Assembly (NCBI GenBank): GCA_025093555.1 | Contig: JAIWNF010000070.1 | Coordinates: forward strand, 62,001 to 126,000 | Direction: 5' to 3' | DNA from: Circinella umbellata | Lineage: Eukaryota > Mucoromycota > Mucoromycetes > Mucorales > Lichtheimiaceae | Length of the DNA: 64,000 nt | Notes under the pieces: generated by a model | What the model was told of the DNA's origin: nothing | Seen by the model: only the letters and a program-made list of their open reading frames with translations | The model's database searches: none | Program-made: the position numbers and the translations under genes | In this document: piece after piece, positions 1-10,885 of the stretch | Position numbering within the stretch: position 1 is the stretch's first letter | Layout of the letters: each line of letters starts with the position of its first letter

Positions 1-138
1 ATTATTAGAAAGACCCCCATCTTGACTTTGAAGAAAGGAACGTTTTCCATTATTCGATGTTGAAAGTAATTCAAAACGTAAAGGTGAAGAGACATTGGTC
101 ATGGAAGAATTAGACTTGTCTGTTTTTACTTGTGACAT
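1..138 (-). CDS. N-terminus of an unidentified protein, cut by the window edge
   Basis: An open frame runs from an ATG at 138 to the left edge without a stop, giving 46 residues that start MSQVKTDKSNSSM. The stretch is Ser/Thr/Asn-rich at first and then reads SPLRFELLSTS. That short piece faintly recalls the start of queuine tRNA-ribosyltransferase proteins, but it is far too little to name the gene. Even codon phase right up to base 1 and a plausible ATG support a real gene continuing to the left. It lies on the same strand as KRI1 and downstream of it. An intron could begin inside this stretch. Confidence 0.45.
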   Translation of the reverse strand, partial: MSQVKTDKSNSSMTNVSSPLRFELLSTSNNGKRSFLQSQDGGLSNN

Positions 139-1346
139 TTATTTTCGGATTTGTTTATTAAAAGGGAAGGAGAGGAACAATGAGAATTGAAAAAAAAAAA
201 GATGGGAGATAATGTTAAAAAGAAAAATTAGAGTTTTTTTTTTTTTTTGAAAAGATAAAAGGGTAACAAACAGTTTTTTTTTGTTGAGTAAAAGTGTATT
301 GAAAGAAATTTGGCAGGGCGCAGCAAAATAGACCCCCCCACTTCTTTAATAGTATGAATTATATACTCGGTAATGAAACTTTTCATATAATTCAAAAAAA
401 GAAGGCAGTAAAATGATGAGTAATATATATAGATATTAGTTTTTATCATTGTTATTTTATATTTAAAGAGCATGGTTTGTGATACCTTGTAAAAAAGATA
501 GTTTGTACTCCTCCCTGCTTTTTTTATGTCAACATCTTTATCCATCAGGGAGTATTTATAAATACTCCCTTTTTTTTATATTGTGTCTTTTTATGGTTTA
601 CATGCTTACATTATTAACTATCACAATAGCATGATAAGTCATTATATAACTATAGACTACTAAATATACATAAGATTTTATAGAATGTTGAAGTAATATC
701 ATCCATAATAAAAAACAACAACAGCAACAACGAAGACAAACATCCTCAACAAAAAAAATTAAAACTAATGGGATGTTCTCATATGTAGCACTAATCTACG
801 ATTTCGCAAGATCCAATCTTCAAAACTTTTCCTGTGTGCAAACGACTCGTCAACAAGGAATTACAGTTTGAACGAGCATAATTCTTGTCATGAAACACTA
901 CTAGAATACAATTATATATCGACTCTATACAGTAATTGTTTTAACGTAGATAGAGAGATCAATTTGATCACAGTGTTACTCATTACAAAGTAGGTAGCTT
1001 TCATTGACTCTCTTAATATAATCAAGTATAATTACAGAATCTTTTGACAAGAATCATGTGGTACGGTATTGTATAACAAAAATTGTTACACAACTGGTAA
1101 TTTATAGTAGTTGATTATGTGAAAGAAGATAAAATATTTTTTTTTATTAATATTGATACACTTTTAATAATTTTAGAAAAAAAAAAGAGAGTTTTAAAGA
1201 TGCAAATATTTGTTAATCATGTAAAAAAAAAGAAGTTGTTGCTTTATGTATGTAAATAAATGAGAGTGAGAGAGAATATGGGCGTGTGAGTGTGTGAGTG
1301 ATTTAAAGAAAGGGAGGAAAAGTAGTATGAAAATATGATTGATTGT
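139..1346. other. Intergenic region, AT-rich, no gene seen
   Basis: This stretch holds the presumed 3' UTR of KRI1 and the promoter of the partial gene at the left edge. It has poly-A/T runs and a GTGTGTGAGTGTGTGAG-type simple repeat near 1285-1300. Short frames here lack coding character. Confidence 0.6.
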
Positions 1347-3758
1347 TTATGCTGTTTCAGTAGATGATTGTTTCTTCTTCTTTCCACGACGCTTACGTAA
1401 TTTCTTGACCTTTTCTCCATCTTCATTAGTATATTGCTTTCCACCAGATTCAGTTCCTACTATTTGATTAAGTCGACTATTGAAATGTGTACTGAAATCT
1501 TTATATTTATATCTACGATTCTTTTTAAATATATTCATTTCTCGTTCTTGTTTATGTTCATTACGATATCTATTATATAATAATAATAATAAAATGAATT
1601 AGTTTCATGATCTAATTATACAGACTACCAAGCCATAATCAAATACTTACGGTGCCAACATTTTCATGCCAACATATTTATTCAATTCTGTATCATCTGC
1701 TAACAAAATTTCTTCTGGAGTAAGACCAAAGGATTCTTTTTCTGTTTTTCTATACTTGTATCGTGTTGGTAAATCACCACCAATAATATCTTCAAAGTTA
1801 AGAGAATAATAATCATCTAATAATTCTTTAGTCTTTCGTTTCTTTTCTGCTTGTTCTTGTTGCATCTCATCAGGATTTAATTTTCGTTTGTTTTGATATT
1901 GTTCACCACCGGGAAGATAATCAGCATCCATCATGATATCTTCTTCTTCTCCTCCTTCTTGTGCTTCTTCATACATAGTGGTATCAATATCATCATCCCA
2001 TGTTGGTTTTGTTTCATCCATTGTTCCACCTTCATAATAATCTTCATTGAATACTTTTTCCATTTGTTCATCATATTTAAATGAATCAAAATCTCCATCC
2101 AAATCCAATTTATCCAAATCAATAGCTATAGATTCAATTATATTTTAGTATAAATGTTTATATATATATATATGTATATAAGAATAGAATACTTACATTC
2201 GTTGCCAGTGATTTCTTTAATTTCTTTGAGACGATCACGGATTTCTTTCATCTTTTGATTACGTGCACGAGCAATTTCTTCAGATTTTTGACGTAATTGT
2301 TCAGCTTTTTTAGCTTTCTTACGTTCTCGTTGTTTTTGACGTTTGCTTTCTTTTCGTCGAACAGAATCATCTACTTGACGAGAATGGGAAATAATTTGTG
2401 CTCCACCACTAAATAAAATAAAATTATATAAGTTTCTTTTTCTTTTGGGATATATATATAAATAAAGAAAACAATGAACTTACTCTTCTTCGAAACGGAA
2501 ATTATATTTACTTTCAAATCGATCAACTTCATCAAGATGTTCTTCTTCAACTTCTTTTTCGATTTCATCAATCAATCGTTGTTTCTTATCACTTGGCTTT
2601 TCTACCCAACCACGGTTAAGTACATAACTTAAAGAGAATTTGATGGTTAGATAATGTTGTCAACTATGATCCCTTTCTGTCCTCTTTCCAAATCCTGCCT
2701 GTTCTAATAATAATAATAATAATAATAATACTTACTCAATTAAGAATGCATCACTTTTAGTAACATTTGGATTTTCTTTATAGTTTTCATTCCAATCCTT
2801 GAATGCTTTTGAACTTGCTTCATCAGCCTATGAATAGTATAATAAGAAATATATGAGAAATTCGAGTTTATCATATATATATTTCATATGAATAGTTTTC
2901 TTACCGCAATATTTTCAAGCATGAAATTTCTATATTTTGCATCCTCCTCCTCTTCTTCTTCTTTAGTCTTGATTCGTTTTTCCAATAAACCTCCACCTAA
3001 ACCACCTTCTTCATCGTCATCATTCTCTTCCTCATCATTAGAGTCTGCAGCTTCAACTGCTTTCAAGAAATCATTCTTAATATCTTTTTGTTCTTGATAA
3101 TGGGATTTTGGTTCTTCTTCTTCTTCATTAACATAACCACCATGATCAAGTAATACTTGTCGTTCATAATCCTTTAAAGTAAATTGTACTTTTTTCTTGT
3201 TTTTTTCTTCAGCTGCTTTTTGTTTCTTTTTTAAAGCTTCTTCTTTTGCTTTTTCAAGATCTTCTTCATTAAAAAACTTTTTATTTGAATCATAAACTTT
3301 AGGATCTTTTGTTTGAATAGCAGCAATAGTACGCAAGATTTGGGAATCAATAGCAGGTGTTAACATGGCTGCTTCTTCGTCTTCATCATCGTCACTGTCA
3401 CTTTCTTCTTCACTTGATTCATCTTCTGAAACATCGGAATCTATTATTATTGATTAATTAAAGATTCTTAAAAAGTTAGTTTTCACTTTTTTTTAACTTA
3501 AATTTATCTTGTCAATTTATTTAGTTATAAAGATCTGTTTGGTCAATAACAAAAAATATTTTTTGTACCTTGTTCTTTGTCACTATCTTCTTGTACTATT
3601 GAATTATTAATAAAAATAAGTTATCATTATTATTTTTTTAGTAAATGGGTAAATCATAAATGTAATCATATTCACTTACAGATAGCGGGACGTTCATAAT
3701 CAGCGTCTTCGTCTAATCTTTCTCGAATATGTACATTAACGTTTCCGTTATCTGACAT
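1347..3758 (-). CDS. KRI1: KRI1-like ribosome biogenesis protein
   Basis: Kri1 is a nucleolar protein that binds Krr1 and is needed for 40S subunit assembly and 18S rRNA processing. The gene is split into several exons with canonical splice sites. The start is the ATG at 3756-3758 (MSDNGNVNVHIRERLDEDAD). Large exons are at about 2905-3440 (acidic stretches, then TLKDYERQVLLDHGGY, then an EDAKYRNFMLENIA block), 2736-2827, and several between 1347 and 2630. The family's conserved C-terminal part is clear: LNFEDIIGGDLPTRYKYR, then FGLTPEEILLADD and LNKYVG, followed by a basic KKLRKRRGKKKK tail. A small acidic exon lies near 3568-3594. Lys/Glu-rich coiled-coil and acidic segments are typical of nucleolar proteins. 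Family assignment is confident; the first two splice junctions are less sure. Confidence 0.9.
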
Positions 3759-4559
3759 TGTGTTGCAGTAAAGAAAAATTAAAAAGTATTGAGAAAGAAA
3801 AAAAAAATTTCTCATTTTTTTTTATTATCATGCATTGCCCTTATTAGTGGCGCTTGATACTCCGATGGAGTTCTAACTTTGGAGTTCTCATTAACCAGGT
3901 GCTAAAAGTCGTGCAATTGATCCTTCCTTACTACCCTGCACTGCAAATTGTTTTTTCGCATAAATAATATTCTCTAACATATATTGCCGTTAAAAAATCC
4001 GGTGCTTTTGTTCCGTTTTGATTAATTTTCTTTTGGTTCAGTAGTATTTAATGATAATAAATTACTTTATTCGGCTTACAAAATTATAATAGGGTTTGGA
4101 AGTTGATTAAGTTTTTTTACTAAAGAAAAAATTAAAAAATAATATAAATGTTAGTAGTAAAAACCATAAAATAGGCACAATAACTACTAAAAAAAAGAGG
4201 AAGAAGACCAAATAGGTATTTATATAAGCTAAACTATTTCCCAAAAATCATATTTATTATCATTGTAATAATGTATAAGTCAAGTTAACATACATAGTGT
4301 GTACTTCCATTAACCAAAAGAATTACTTATACATTGGTAAAGAGAGGTTTAAGTAATAGTTATTCATTAGTAGTTTTCTGATAATTAAGAATAATATCAT
4401 CTATATGCATATATATTCTTAAAACCTTATATCATATTATCAAGTATCAATGGGTAGTTATTGAAAACAGAAGGATAGTAAGACATGACCGAAGACAGCG
4501 GCGCCAAATTATGGGGGATGCGCACGACCGCAAGGTGGCTCGACTTTTGATTACTGGAA
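3759..4559. other. Intergenic region upstream of KRI1
   Basis: This is AT-rich DNA with the KRI1 promoter at its left end. A small cluster of repeats of the type ACTCC/GGAGTTCT lies at 3855-3890. A short GC-rich patch at 4485-4540 directly precedes the HET relic. I see no coding frame of note. Confidence 0.5.
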
Positions 4560-4718
4560 ATGGGACTGGATCCAGGAATTATTGGTATGCCAGTTGTTTG
4601 TAGAGATGAAAACGGATTATATAAGGCAATTGGTTTATGCATAATGGATCATAGTATTTTTACATACCCTGACTCACTTAAACGTATTGAGGCACGCAAA
4701 CGATTTTTAATTGAATAA
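4560..4718 (+). pseudogene. Relic of the C-terminal end of a HET-domain protein
   Basis: A 53-codon frame matches the extreme C-terminus of the two HET-domain proteins at 18.8-20.6 and 26.9-28.7 kb. It reads GIIGMPVVCRDENGLYKAIG, compared with ITGMPVVCKRN...LYKSIGLC in HET2 and AMPVVVKKN...YYKSIGICV in HET1, and it ends in a stop at 4716-4718. Nothing upstream on the plus strand resembles the rest of a HET protein, so this is a truncated fragment, opposite in orientation to the two intact genes. The resemblance starts abruptly around the codon for its first Met and is preceded by an unrelated GC-rich patch. A functional micropeptide is unlikely. Confidence 0.8.
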
Positions 4719-5622
4719 AAAGTATGAGAGTTTTTTTTTGTGACTAGTTTAATATACATATTACTTTGATTTGACGATAAGATTAGTTTTTATTCTTCTC
4801 CAAACTGTGAGAATACGTCACATTAGTTTAGAGTTGTTATATGTGTTCTATTTGTATATGTATTGTGTAAGTATGTAGTCACGCAACAGAACAGTAGTAC
4901 TATTGTTGCTATGTCTATGCCATTACTGTGTATTACGTATTATATAAAATAAAGCTGTTGGTCAGCACTTAAGTTCGTAAAGACGTAGTTACAGTATACC
5001 AAATAGAATAAAAAGTTTTATTATACGCCATACAGCAGAGGCAAAGGGAAAGCAAAAAAAAATCATTTGTGCATCTTGTTTACTACTCTATTTACATTAA
5101 AAAGTATAAATTCTGTCAAAACATACAAAAAAAGGTAAATAGAATAACATAACAGGATTGTTGTTTGTTCTTTTTCTGCTAATTTACGTAGTAAATTATC
5201 AAATAATTATGATGGAAAGCAAAAAAGAAAGTTTATGTAGTACTAAGAATTAATCCCTTTCTCATCCAAATCTACTGTTCATAGTGGCGATAGTAACAGT
5301 TGTAGTAACAATGTAATGTCTTCTAATTAATTGTGTAAACACATATATTGAGACTTGACTCCGCTTTCTTGTATATAAAAGTTCAAAATATATAAATATA
5401 ATTTAGTTGTTCTTTTAAACCTCTTTTTGCATAATAGAGAGCGAAAAAAAGATCATCGGGAATTGAAGTATTAGCCAACTGTTAAACAGATCCACCTCCT
5501 CTCTTTTCCCTTTTTTTTTTCTTCTTTCCCACTAACAACTTTTTTTTTTTTAAAAAAAAACTACAACCTCAACAAAATTCTTTAAAAGAGGAGAAAGTAA
5601 CTTTTTTTTTTGCTCTCCCCCA
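4719..5622. other. Intergenic region upstream of the PPPDE gene
   Basis: AT-rich DNA that probably carries the promoter and 5' UTR of the peptidase gene. Pyrimidine-rich and poly-T/poly-A tracts at 5490-5620 sit just before its ATG. No gene or repeat of note is seen. Confidence 0.5.
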
Positions 5623-7367
5623 ATGTTCGAAGCTGTTTGCAATGGTTTCTGGAAATCACGTTTAAATTCACAGAGTGTAGATAAATTGAAAGGTAATATA
5701 TAATTATACTTTTTTTTTTTTTTTCAAAAAAAAAGATAAAGAAATAAAAACTAATCTTGTATAACCTTTTTATTTTATTTCTCTAGTTTATGTTAATGTA
5801 TATGACATGGTAAAGGAATACTCCATATTTTTTTTTTGTCGATAAATAAAAAGTTAAAAAGCTAAATAAACTATTATTTTTAAACAAAAAAGCTTGAACC
5901 AAGCGTATTGACGAATGTAGGTTACGCACTTGGTGTTGGTAAGTCTTTATTTCGGGGCTAGAGAGGGAGAAAGAGAAAGAGAGAGGGAGAGGGAGATATA
6001 TTTTTATAATAAAACGAAAGAAAGGAAGGAGGAAGATCAACTAAGCAATAAAATTTGATAACAAATATGATGATTTATAATTTAGGTATATATCATTCAG
6101 GTATTGAAGTAGGTGGTCGTGAATATTGTTTCGGTGGTCACGAGTACGATAACCTGACAGGTGTTTTTGCCGTTGAGCCTAAAATTGGTCCACCAGGGGT
6201 TATATTCAAGTAAGGCTATTTTCTTTTTGACTTGTCTATTTTATGATAAATTTATATAATATTTCAAGAAATACTAAAACCAAATATATGGAAATAAATA
6301 TAGACAATCTATCTCGATGGGATATACAGACCTTTCAGAAGATGAAATAGGGCAAACATTACAGACAATTTCTCATGAATTTGGTGGTACTACGTATAAT
6401 CTTTTGACTAGGTAACTAACTGATACTCTTCATGTAAAATATAGTATAAATGTTTTTTGTGAAACTAAACGTTTGGTTCTACTATTATTATTTTGTACTT
6501 AGAAATTGCAATCATTTCACGGATGAATTATGTAAACGATTAACTGGCAAAACACCACCAGGCTGGATCAATCGAGCTGCTAAATTAGGAACTATGTTCC
6601 CTTGTGTAATACCTGATGAATGGATTGAACCTCCTGAATTTGAGTCAGAAAGTAAGTAGAAAAGAAATTCTGTGTGTATAACTTTTTAAAAAAAAACCAT
6701 AATAAAAAAAAGATTATACATTTAAAACTGAACGGGATAGCTCCTAATAGCTACGGTGCAGTCACCCACGTCCAACGGCAGTAGTCAACCTGTGTCACCT
6801 GCTATGTCTTATAGTTCACGAACACCATTAAAAAGTAGACGTGCAAGCAATAGTACACGTCAACATCAGCGTGATAACACATTTACTTCAGTCACTTCAA
6901 CTACTACGACAGCAACACAAACAGCATCAAGTCGACCCATAAGTCCAGTATCCAATCATCGTCATCAACATCATAATATTCATCCAAGTCAATCTAGTCC
7001 AACATCACGTCAATCTTCAACATCATTTGAATTCCGCCATCCATATCCCTACCACCATCAAAATAATAATAATAGCAACAACCGAAGAAGTTCTGTACCG
7101 TTAACACCATCCAGAAGACCTTCAGGGGACAGTGTTGTATTAGCTTATCCAAGTTCACCTTTAGCAGATGATGAGTATAATATTGAAAATCCTGTCAAAG
7201 AACCGGATGGTTGTCGACCTGAAGTAATGCGATCTGCAACTCAATTATCTATTAGTGCATCATTACAAGAATTGGATCGACCTTTAAGAGGACCAAGTTC
7301 TCCCGCACCAGATGATCCTATTACCAACACCACCAACAATAACAATAAAAATGACAATAATTCTTAA
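5623..7367 (+). CDS. PPPDE/DeSI-family thiol peptidase with a long disordered C-terminal tail
   Basis: DeSI proteins are papain-like cysteine peptidases reported to act as deSUMOylating or deubiquitinating isopeptidases or depalmitoylases. Seven exons (5623-5692, 5787-5809, 5893-5938, 6086-6209, 6304-6411, 6503-6651, 6751-7367) join to 378 residues with all junctions GT-AG. The catalytic His is in GIYHSGIEV, the Cys in LLTRNCNHFTDEL, and the substrate-pocket signature is GREYCFGGHEYD. The PPPDE domain covers about residues 22-170. The last exon adds about 205 residues rich in Ser, His, Asn and Thr (phospho-type SPTS and SPAMS motifs), which is much longer than in animal DESI1/2. The start was chosen because MFEAVCNGFW precedes a good GTAATA donor and leads into the conserved VYVNVYDML strand. 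It converges with the citrate carrier gene. Confidence 0.9.
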
Positions 7368-7772
7368 TTATTTGTTTGGTCTCTCGTTCTTACACACACT
7401 CACTCCATACTTGATAATTTCATATATATATAATTTACTCTCTTATTTTTATACATTTCTTTTTATACACACATACTTATATATATTTATATACCATTTT
7501 TATCCACTTCTCAGCACCTTAACCATCCCCCCAAAGAAAAAAAAGAAAAAAAAAGCCGCAATTCCCTTATTATTTTGCTTACATTTGTTTTATTCATTCT
7601 TTTTATTACTGGTATTATATCATTTAGATTTTTTTTCTTTAGCGCGCGTTCTATTTTTTGGTAAATACAGGATATTATTATCGTTATTATTATTATTATT
7701 CTATTTGTCATATACATATTATCATTATATTATATAAATATAAATATATATATATTTAATATATTTTTTCTT

Positions 7773-8913
7773 TTATTTCTTGAAAGTTGTAAGACCATTG
7801 TATATTTGTTCATATATAGTAAATACGATACCACCCGAGAACTATAATATTAGAAAAAAAGTGTCAATTTTTGTTTTTCATCATCATGCTCAGTTTTTCT
7901 TATCAACTCTCCCCCCCCCCAAAAAAAAAAGCTCTGAGGAGAAACTTACAATTAAACGAGTCAATCTTGGAGTAGTACCCTTCCATAATGAGAACACACC
8001 ATTTGCTTTAACAACCTTGATCAAACAATCCACCGAGTTCTTGTATAAATTACGAGCATCCAAACCTTGCATACGTGTTTTGACTACATCTAGAGGCATT
8101 GTTGTGTATACAGTAACAATACCTGCCATGGCACCAGCAGCAAATGTATACGTAGAAGGTAAAGGTGCATCAGGTCCTTTACCGCTAAGCTCTTGTAACC
8201 ATGATCTAAATGTTGAATAACAACTGAATCGAACAGCACTATTGGCACCTTGACGTGCCATGACAGGTCCAACACCTCGATAAATGCCACTGAAACCTTC
8301 TTCTTTAATAATAGTTGATGTACCATGAATCAATCCCTTGTATTTAGGTGTTTGGCTGTTTTTGTCGTGAATCAATTTGGTTCTATACATAAAACAGTTA
8401 GTATATTTATATAATTTTAAACTTGGATCACAGGTACATTTCACACTTTATTTTTTCTATAAACACGTCTCTCAAAATAAACGAATTGTTTCGTTATACT
8501 TACTTGATTGTTTCTGAAGGAGTTACTACAAGAGCAGCTTCTGTCATACCAGCACCCAAACCAGCTAATAAACTTCTTACACCAGACAATTTACCATCTT
8601 TATCACGTAATTGATTGGCGATTTGATCATATGTCAAAAAACGAACACCTGCTTTGGCAGCATTACCAATAGCTAATGCTCCAACGCCAGTATAAATGGC
8701 GAAAAAACCACGCTGTTTAAAGGTAGTAACAAGACAGTCAATAGGTCCCTTGAAACGGTATTCTCCAGGTTGCAATTTACCACCAGCTTGAAGTTGCAAT
8801 TGCGTCTTGACATATTCTGTTGGATAAGTGATAACGCCTTCAACACCACCTGCTATGGTACCTGAAATAAGGGAAAAGACTGGATCTTTCTTCTTTGCGT
8901 CTTTGGAAGCCAT
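7773..8913 (-). CDS. CTP1: Mitochondrial tricarboxylate (citrate) carrier, SLC25A1/Ctp1 type
   Basis: An inner-membrane carrier that exchanges mitochondrial citrate for cytosolic malate, supplying cytosolic acetyl-CoA. Three exons (8504-8913, 7950-8382, 7773-7841) join to 303 residues, the usual length. The three repeats show the mitochondrial carrier signature in the forms YPTEYVKTQLQL, TPSETIKTKL and MPLDVVKTRMQGL. The first is the form typical of citrate carriers. The last exon is short and encodes FSGGIVFTIYEQIYNG and a final KK; it follows an intron containing long C and A runs at 7911-7930. Reading through the exon 2 donor would lose the sixth helix, so the three-exon model is preferred. 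The other candidate is a related dicarboxylate or oxoglutarate carrier, which is less likely. Confidence 0.92.
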
Positions 8914-9184
8914 AATTCTATCGTTTTGTTTATTATTACTAATGATTTTTTTTTATGTATCGTCGTAAATGACAATATGAAATATGTAACTTAAAAAAAA
9001 GGTATGTATAGGTTGAAAGAAAGAAAAAGTACTAATATGTATAAAGAAAAAAAGATGTCTTTAATTCTTAAAGATGAAGTGCGGAGATTGATAAGGCGAT
9101 TCTTTAATTCTAAAAAAGAGGGATAGGTAGCTGTTCCGATTAAATATATATATTATGTAGGTCGCGTTAAATTAGTTTGGTTGG

Positions 9185-10339
9185 CTAAATAAAAGTTGAA
9201 GGTGTAAGACCACGTTCTAAAAAATAATCCATCGATAAGAATAATAGAAAAAGTTTGTTGTGTGAATAAAATAATCGTAACAGTTCGTAATAACGGACAA
9301 TAGGGCTTTTTGTGTGAGAAAAAAAAATACTTGATTGTACTGATTTTAATAAAGTTGTTGATAACGAAAGCTTACCTTCATCGATTAAACGGTGTACTTT
9401 AATTCTTTTGGCTAAATTCTTTAAGTCAATATTCAAAGTAAGTCGGTGGCTATCCAAAAGACGAACTGCGTCAAGTTCTGATTTCTTCTTCTCCTCCATT
9501 ATTTTAATAATTTCTGTAATAATTGGTTCGCGTTCATTGATAAAAAATTCCGTGACATGTAAATATGTTAAATATTTGACGGGAGGTTCACGGCGACTGA
9601 GTCCAACAGTATACTCACGCCATATGTCCAGAACTGACGTGATATCTCGATTTAGTGCGTAAAGACTTCTTGATGATGTTGCTATTGTTGTATCTTTTAA
9701 CTGCTGTTCTTGTTCTTTTACTTTTTTCGAGGGTCTTCCACGTTTTTTTGGTGTTGTTGGTACTGGACGTTTTCGACTTTTTTTCCATCGACCATGATCT
9801 TCTTCCCGTATATTGGTTTCATTATCACAATCATCGTCATCACTATCGCCATGATCGCTATAACCCTCTTTGTTGCTACTGTTGCTGCTGGGGTTGCTAG
9901 GGCTTTTGTTGCTAGGATCGTTGTTGTTTGATTCATCAACATTAGTATCTAGTTGGGTAGCAACATGCTCTGGTGGAGGTAGCACTTCTCCTTTTTTCAC
10001 TTTATCAGATTCATCATTATCTAAACTACTTTCACTAGCAGAAGAATTATTACTGCTACTACTAGGGGGTATGGTCCTTTTTGATCGTCGACAGTGTTTT
10101 TGTACTAATTGTCGAAGTTCTTTAATTTCTTCTTGCATCAGATCCAAACGTTCATTAGCGCGGTGGTATAGTTTTAAAATATTTCCCAAACGTTTTGATT
10201 GGCATTTTTCGGTTGGAATGGTTTTGATGTGTACACTAGTTAAAACACCTACTAATCGTCGTTGTTGTGTTTGTGATGCCGTTATACTTGTTGTTGGTAC
10301 ATTGGGCGCGTCGTCCGTTATTTGAGGTTCGTGTGACAT
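9185..10339 (-). CDS. GCR1_C-domain protein, probable transcription regulator
   Basis: The C-terminal region (about residues 225-315: LNRDITSVLDIWREYTVGL, then EREPIITEIIKI) resembles the DNA-binding GCR1_C domain of yeast glycolytic activator Gcr1 and related proteins. Before it are a probable coiled coil (about 55-82, LYHRANERLDLMQEEIKELRQL), a Ser/Asn/Asp-rich linker and an AT-hook-like basic patch KKRGRPSKKVK (about 198-208). A nuclear DNA-binding role is inferred. A 159-nt segment (9217-9375) has a GTAAGC donor and a T-rich TTTTTTAG acceptor and is an exact multiple of three. The protein is therefore 331 residues if spliced and 384 if retained, with the same stop. Splicing is more likely because the segment is AT-rich. 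The gene is divergent from the next gene on the right. Confidence 0.7.
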   Translation of the reverse strand: MSHEPQITDDAPNVPTTSITASQTQQRRLVGVLTSVHIKTIPTEKCQSKRLGNILKLYHRANERLDLMQEEIKELRQLVQKHCRRSKRTIPPSSSSNNSSASESSLDNDESDKVKKGEVLPPPEHVATQLDTNVDESNNNDPSNKSPSNPSSNSSNKEGYSDHGDSDDDDCDNETNIREEDHGRWKKSRKRPVPTTPKKRGRPSKKVKEQEQQLKDTTIATSSRSLYALNRDITSVLDIWREYTVGLSRREPPVKYLTYLHVTEFFINEREPIITEIIKIMEEKKKSELDAVRLLDSHRLTLNIDLKNLAKRIKVHRLIDEGKLSLSTTLLKSVQSSIFFSHTKSPIVRYYELLRLFYSHNKLFLLFLSMDYFLERGLTPSTFI

Positions 10340-10885
10340 TGGACGATCGTGATGTTAATTTAACAAACAGATGGAAAATGAAAATAGATCGTACGCAACG
10401 ATATTTATGCAATTTTTTTTTCCTCTCAAATATATGAATATAAAAGTCTATTTTTTTTAATTACGCGTAAAAAGAAAAAATTCATATTCTTATTCAGATA
10501 TAATACAGGAGTATAAGTGCACGGACAAAGAGATGCACAAACAAGTTTCATATCTCATCCCTTTTTCTTTATTCTTTATTCTAAATAACTCTTTTATAAA
10601 AAAAAAAAAGGTGCCTTTTTCTTTTTATGTCCCTGAAAAAAACAATTTTTTTCTCATACATTTGCGAAAACTATTACAAGCTACAAGTTTAACACTATAA
10701 GAAAGCACCTCCGTCTCGGCTTTCTTTTATTTTTCACGTCTCAACCTTTCCCTTGTTAGTCCCCGCTGTCAAACTTTTCTTTTTATTTTCTTTTCTACAT
10801 GTCGTTCTAATTTCTTCTTCTTGTAGCACAAAAGAACAAAGATATCAATTGAAAACGTGCGACGAAGACGACGACGAACAATCCA
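10340..10885. promoter_or_regulatory. Shared divergent promoter region
   Basis: A stretch of 546 bp lies between the ATGs of the GCR1_C-type gene (minus) and the disordered protein gene (plus). It has poly-T, poly-A and CT-rich tracts (10555-10620 and 10735-10830), common in fungal promoters. No specific binding site could be identified. Confidence 0.4.

Noticed and set aside
7312..7737. 141-codon hydrophobic frame
   Set aside because: It lies in the T-rich 3' UTR of the PPPDE gene; Leu, Phe and Tyr richness comes from poly-T and TTA runs.
9655..10325. Leucine-rich plus-strand frames
   Set aside because: Antisense to the Ser/Asn/Asp-rich linker of the GCR1_C-type protein.
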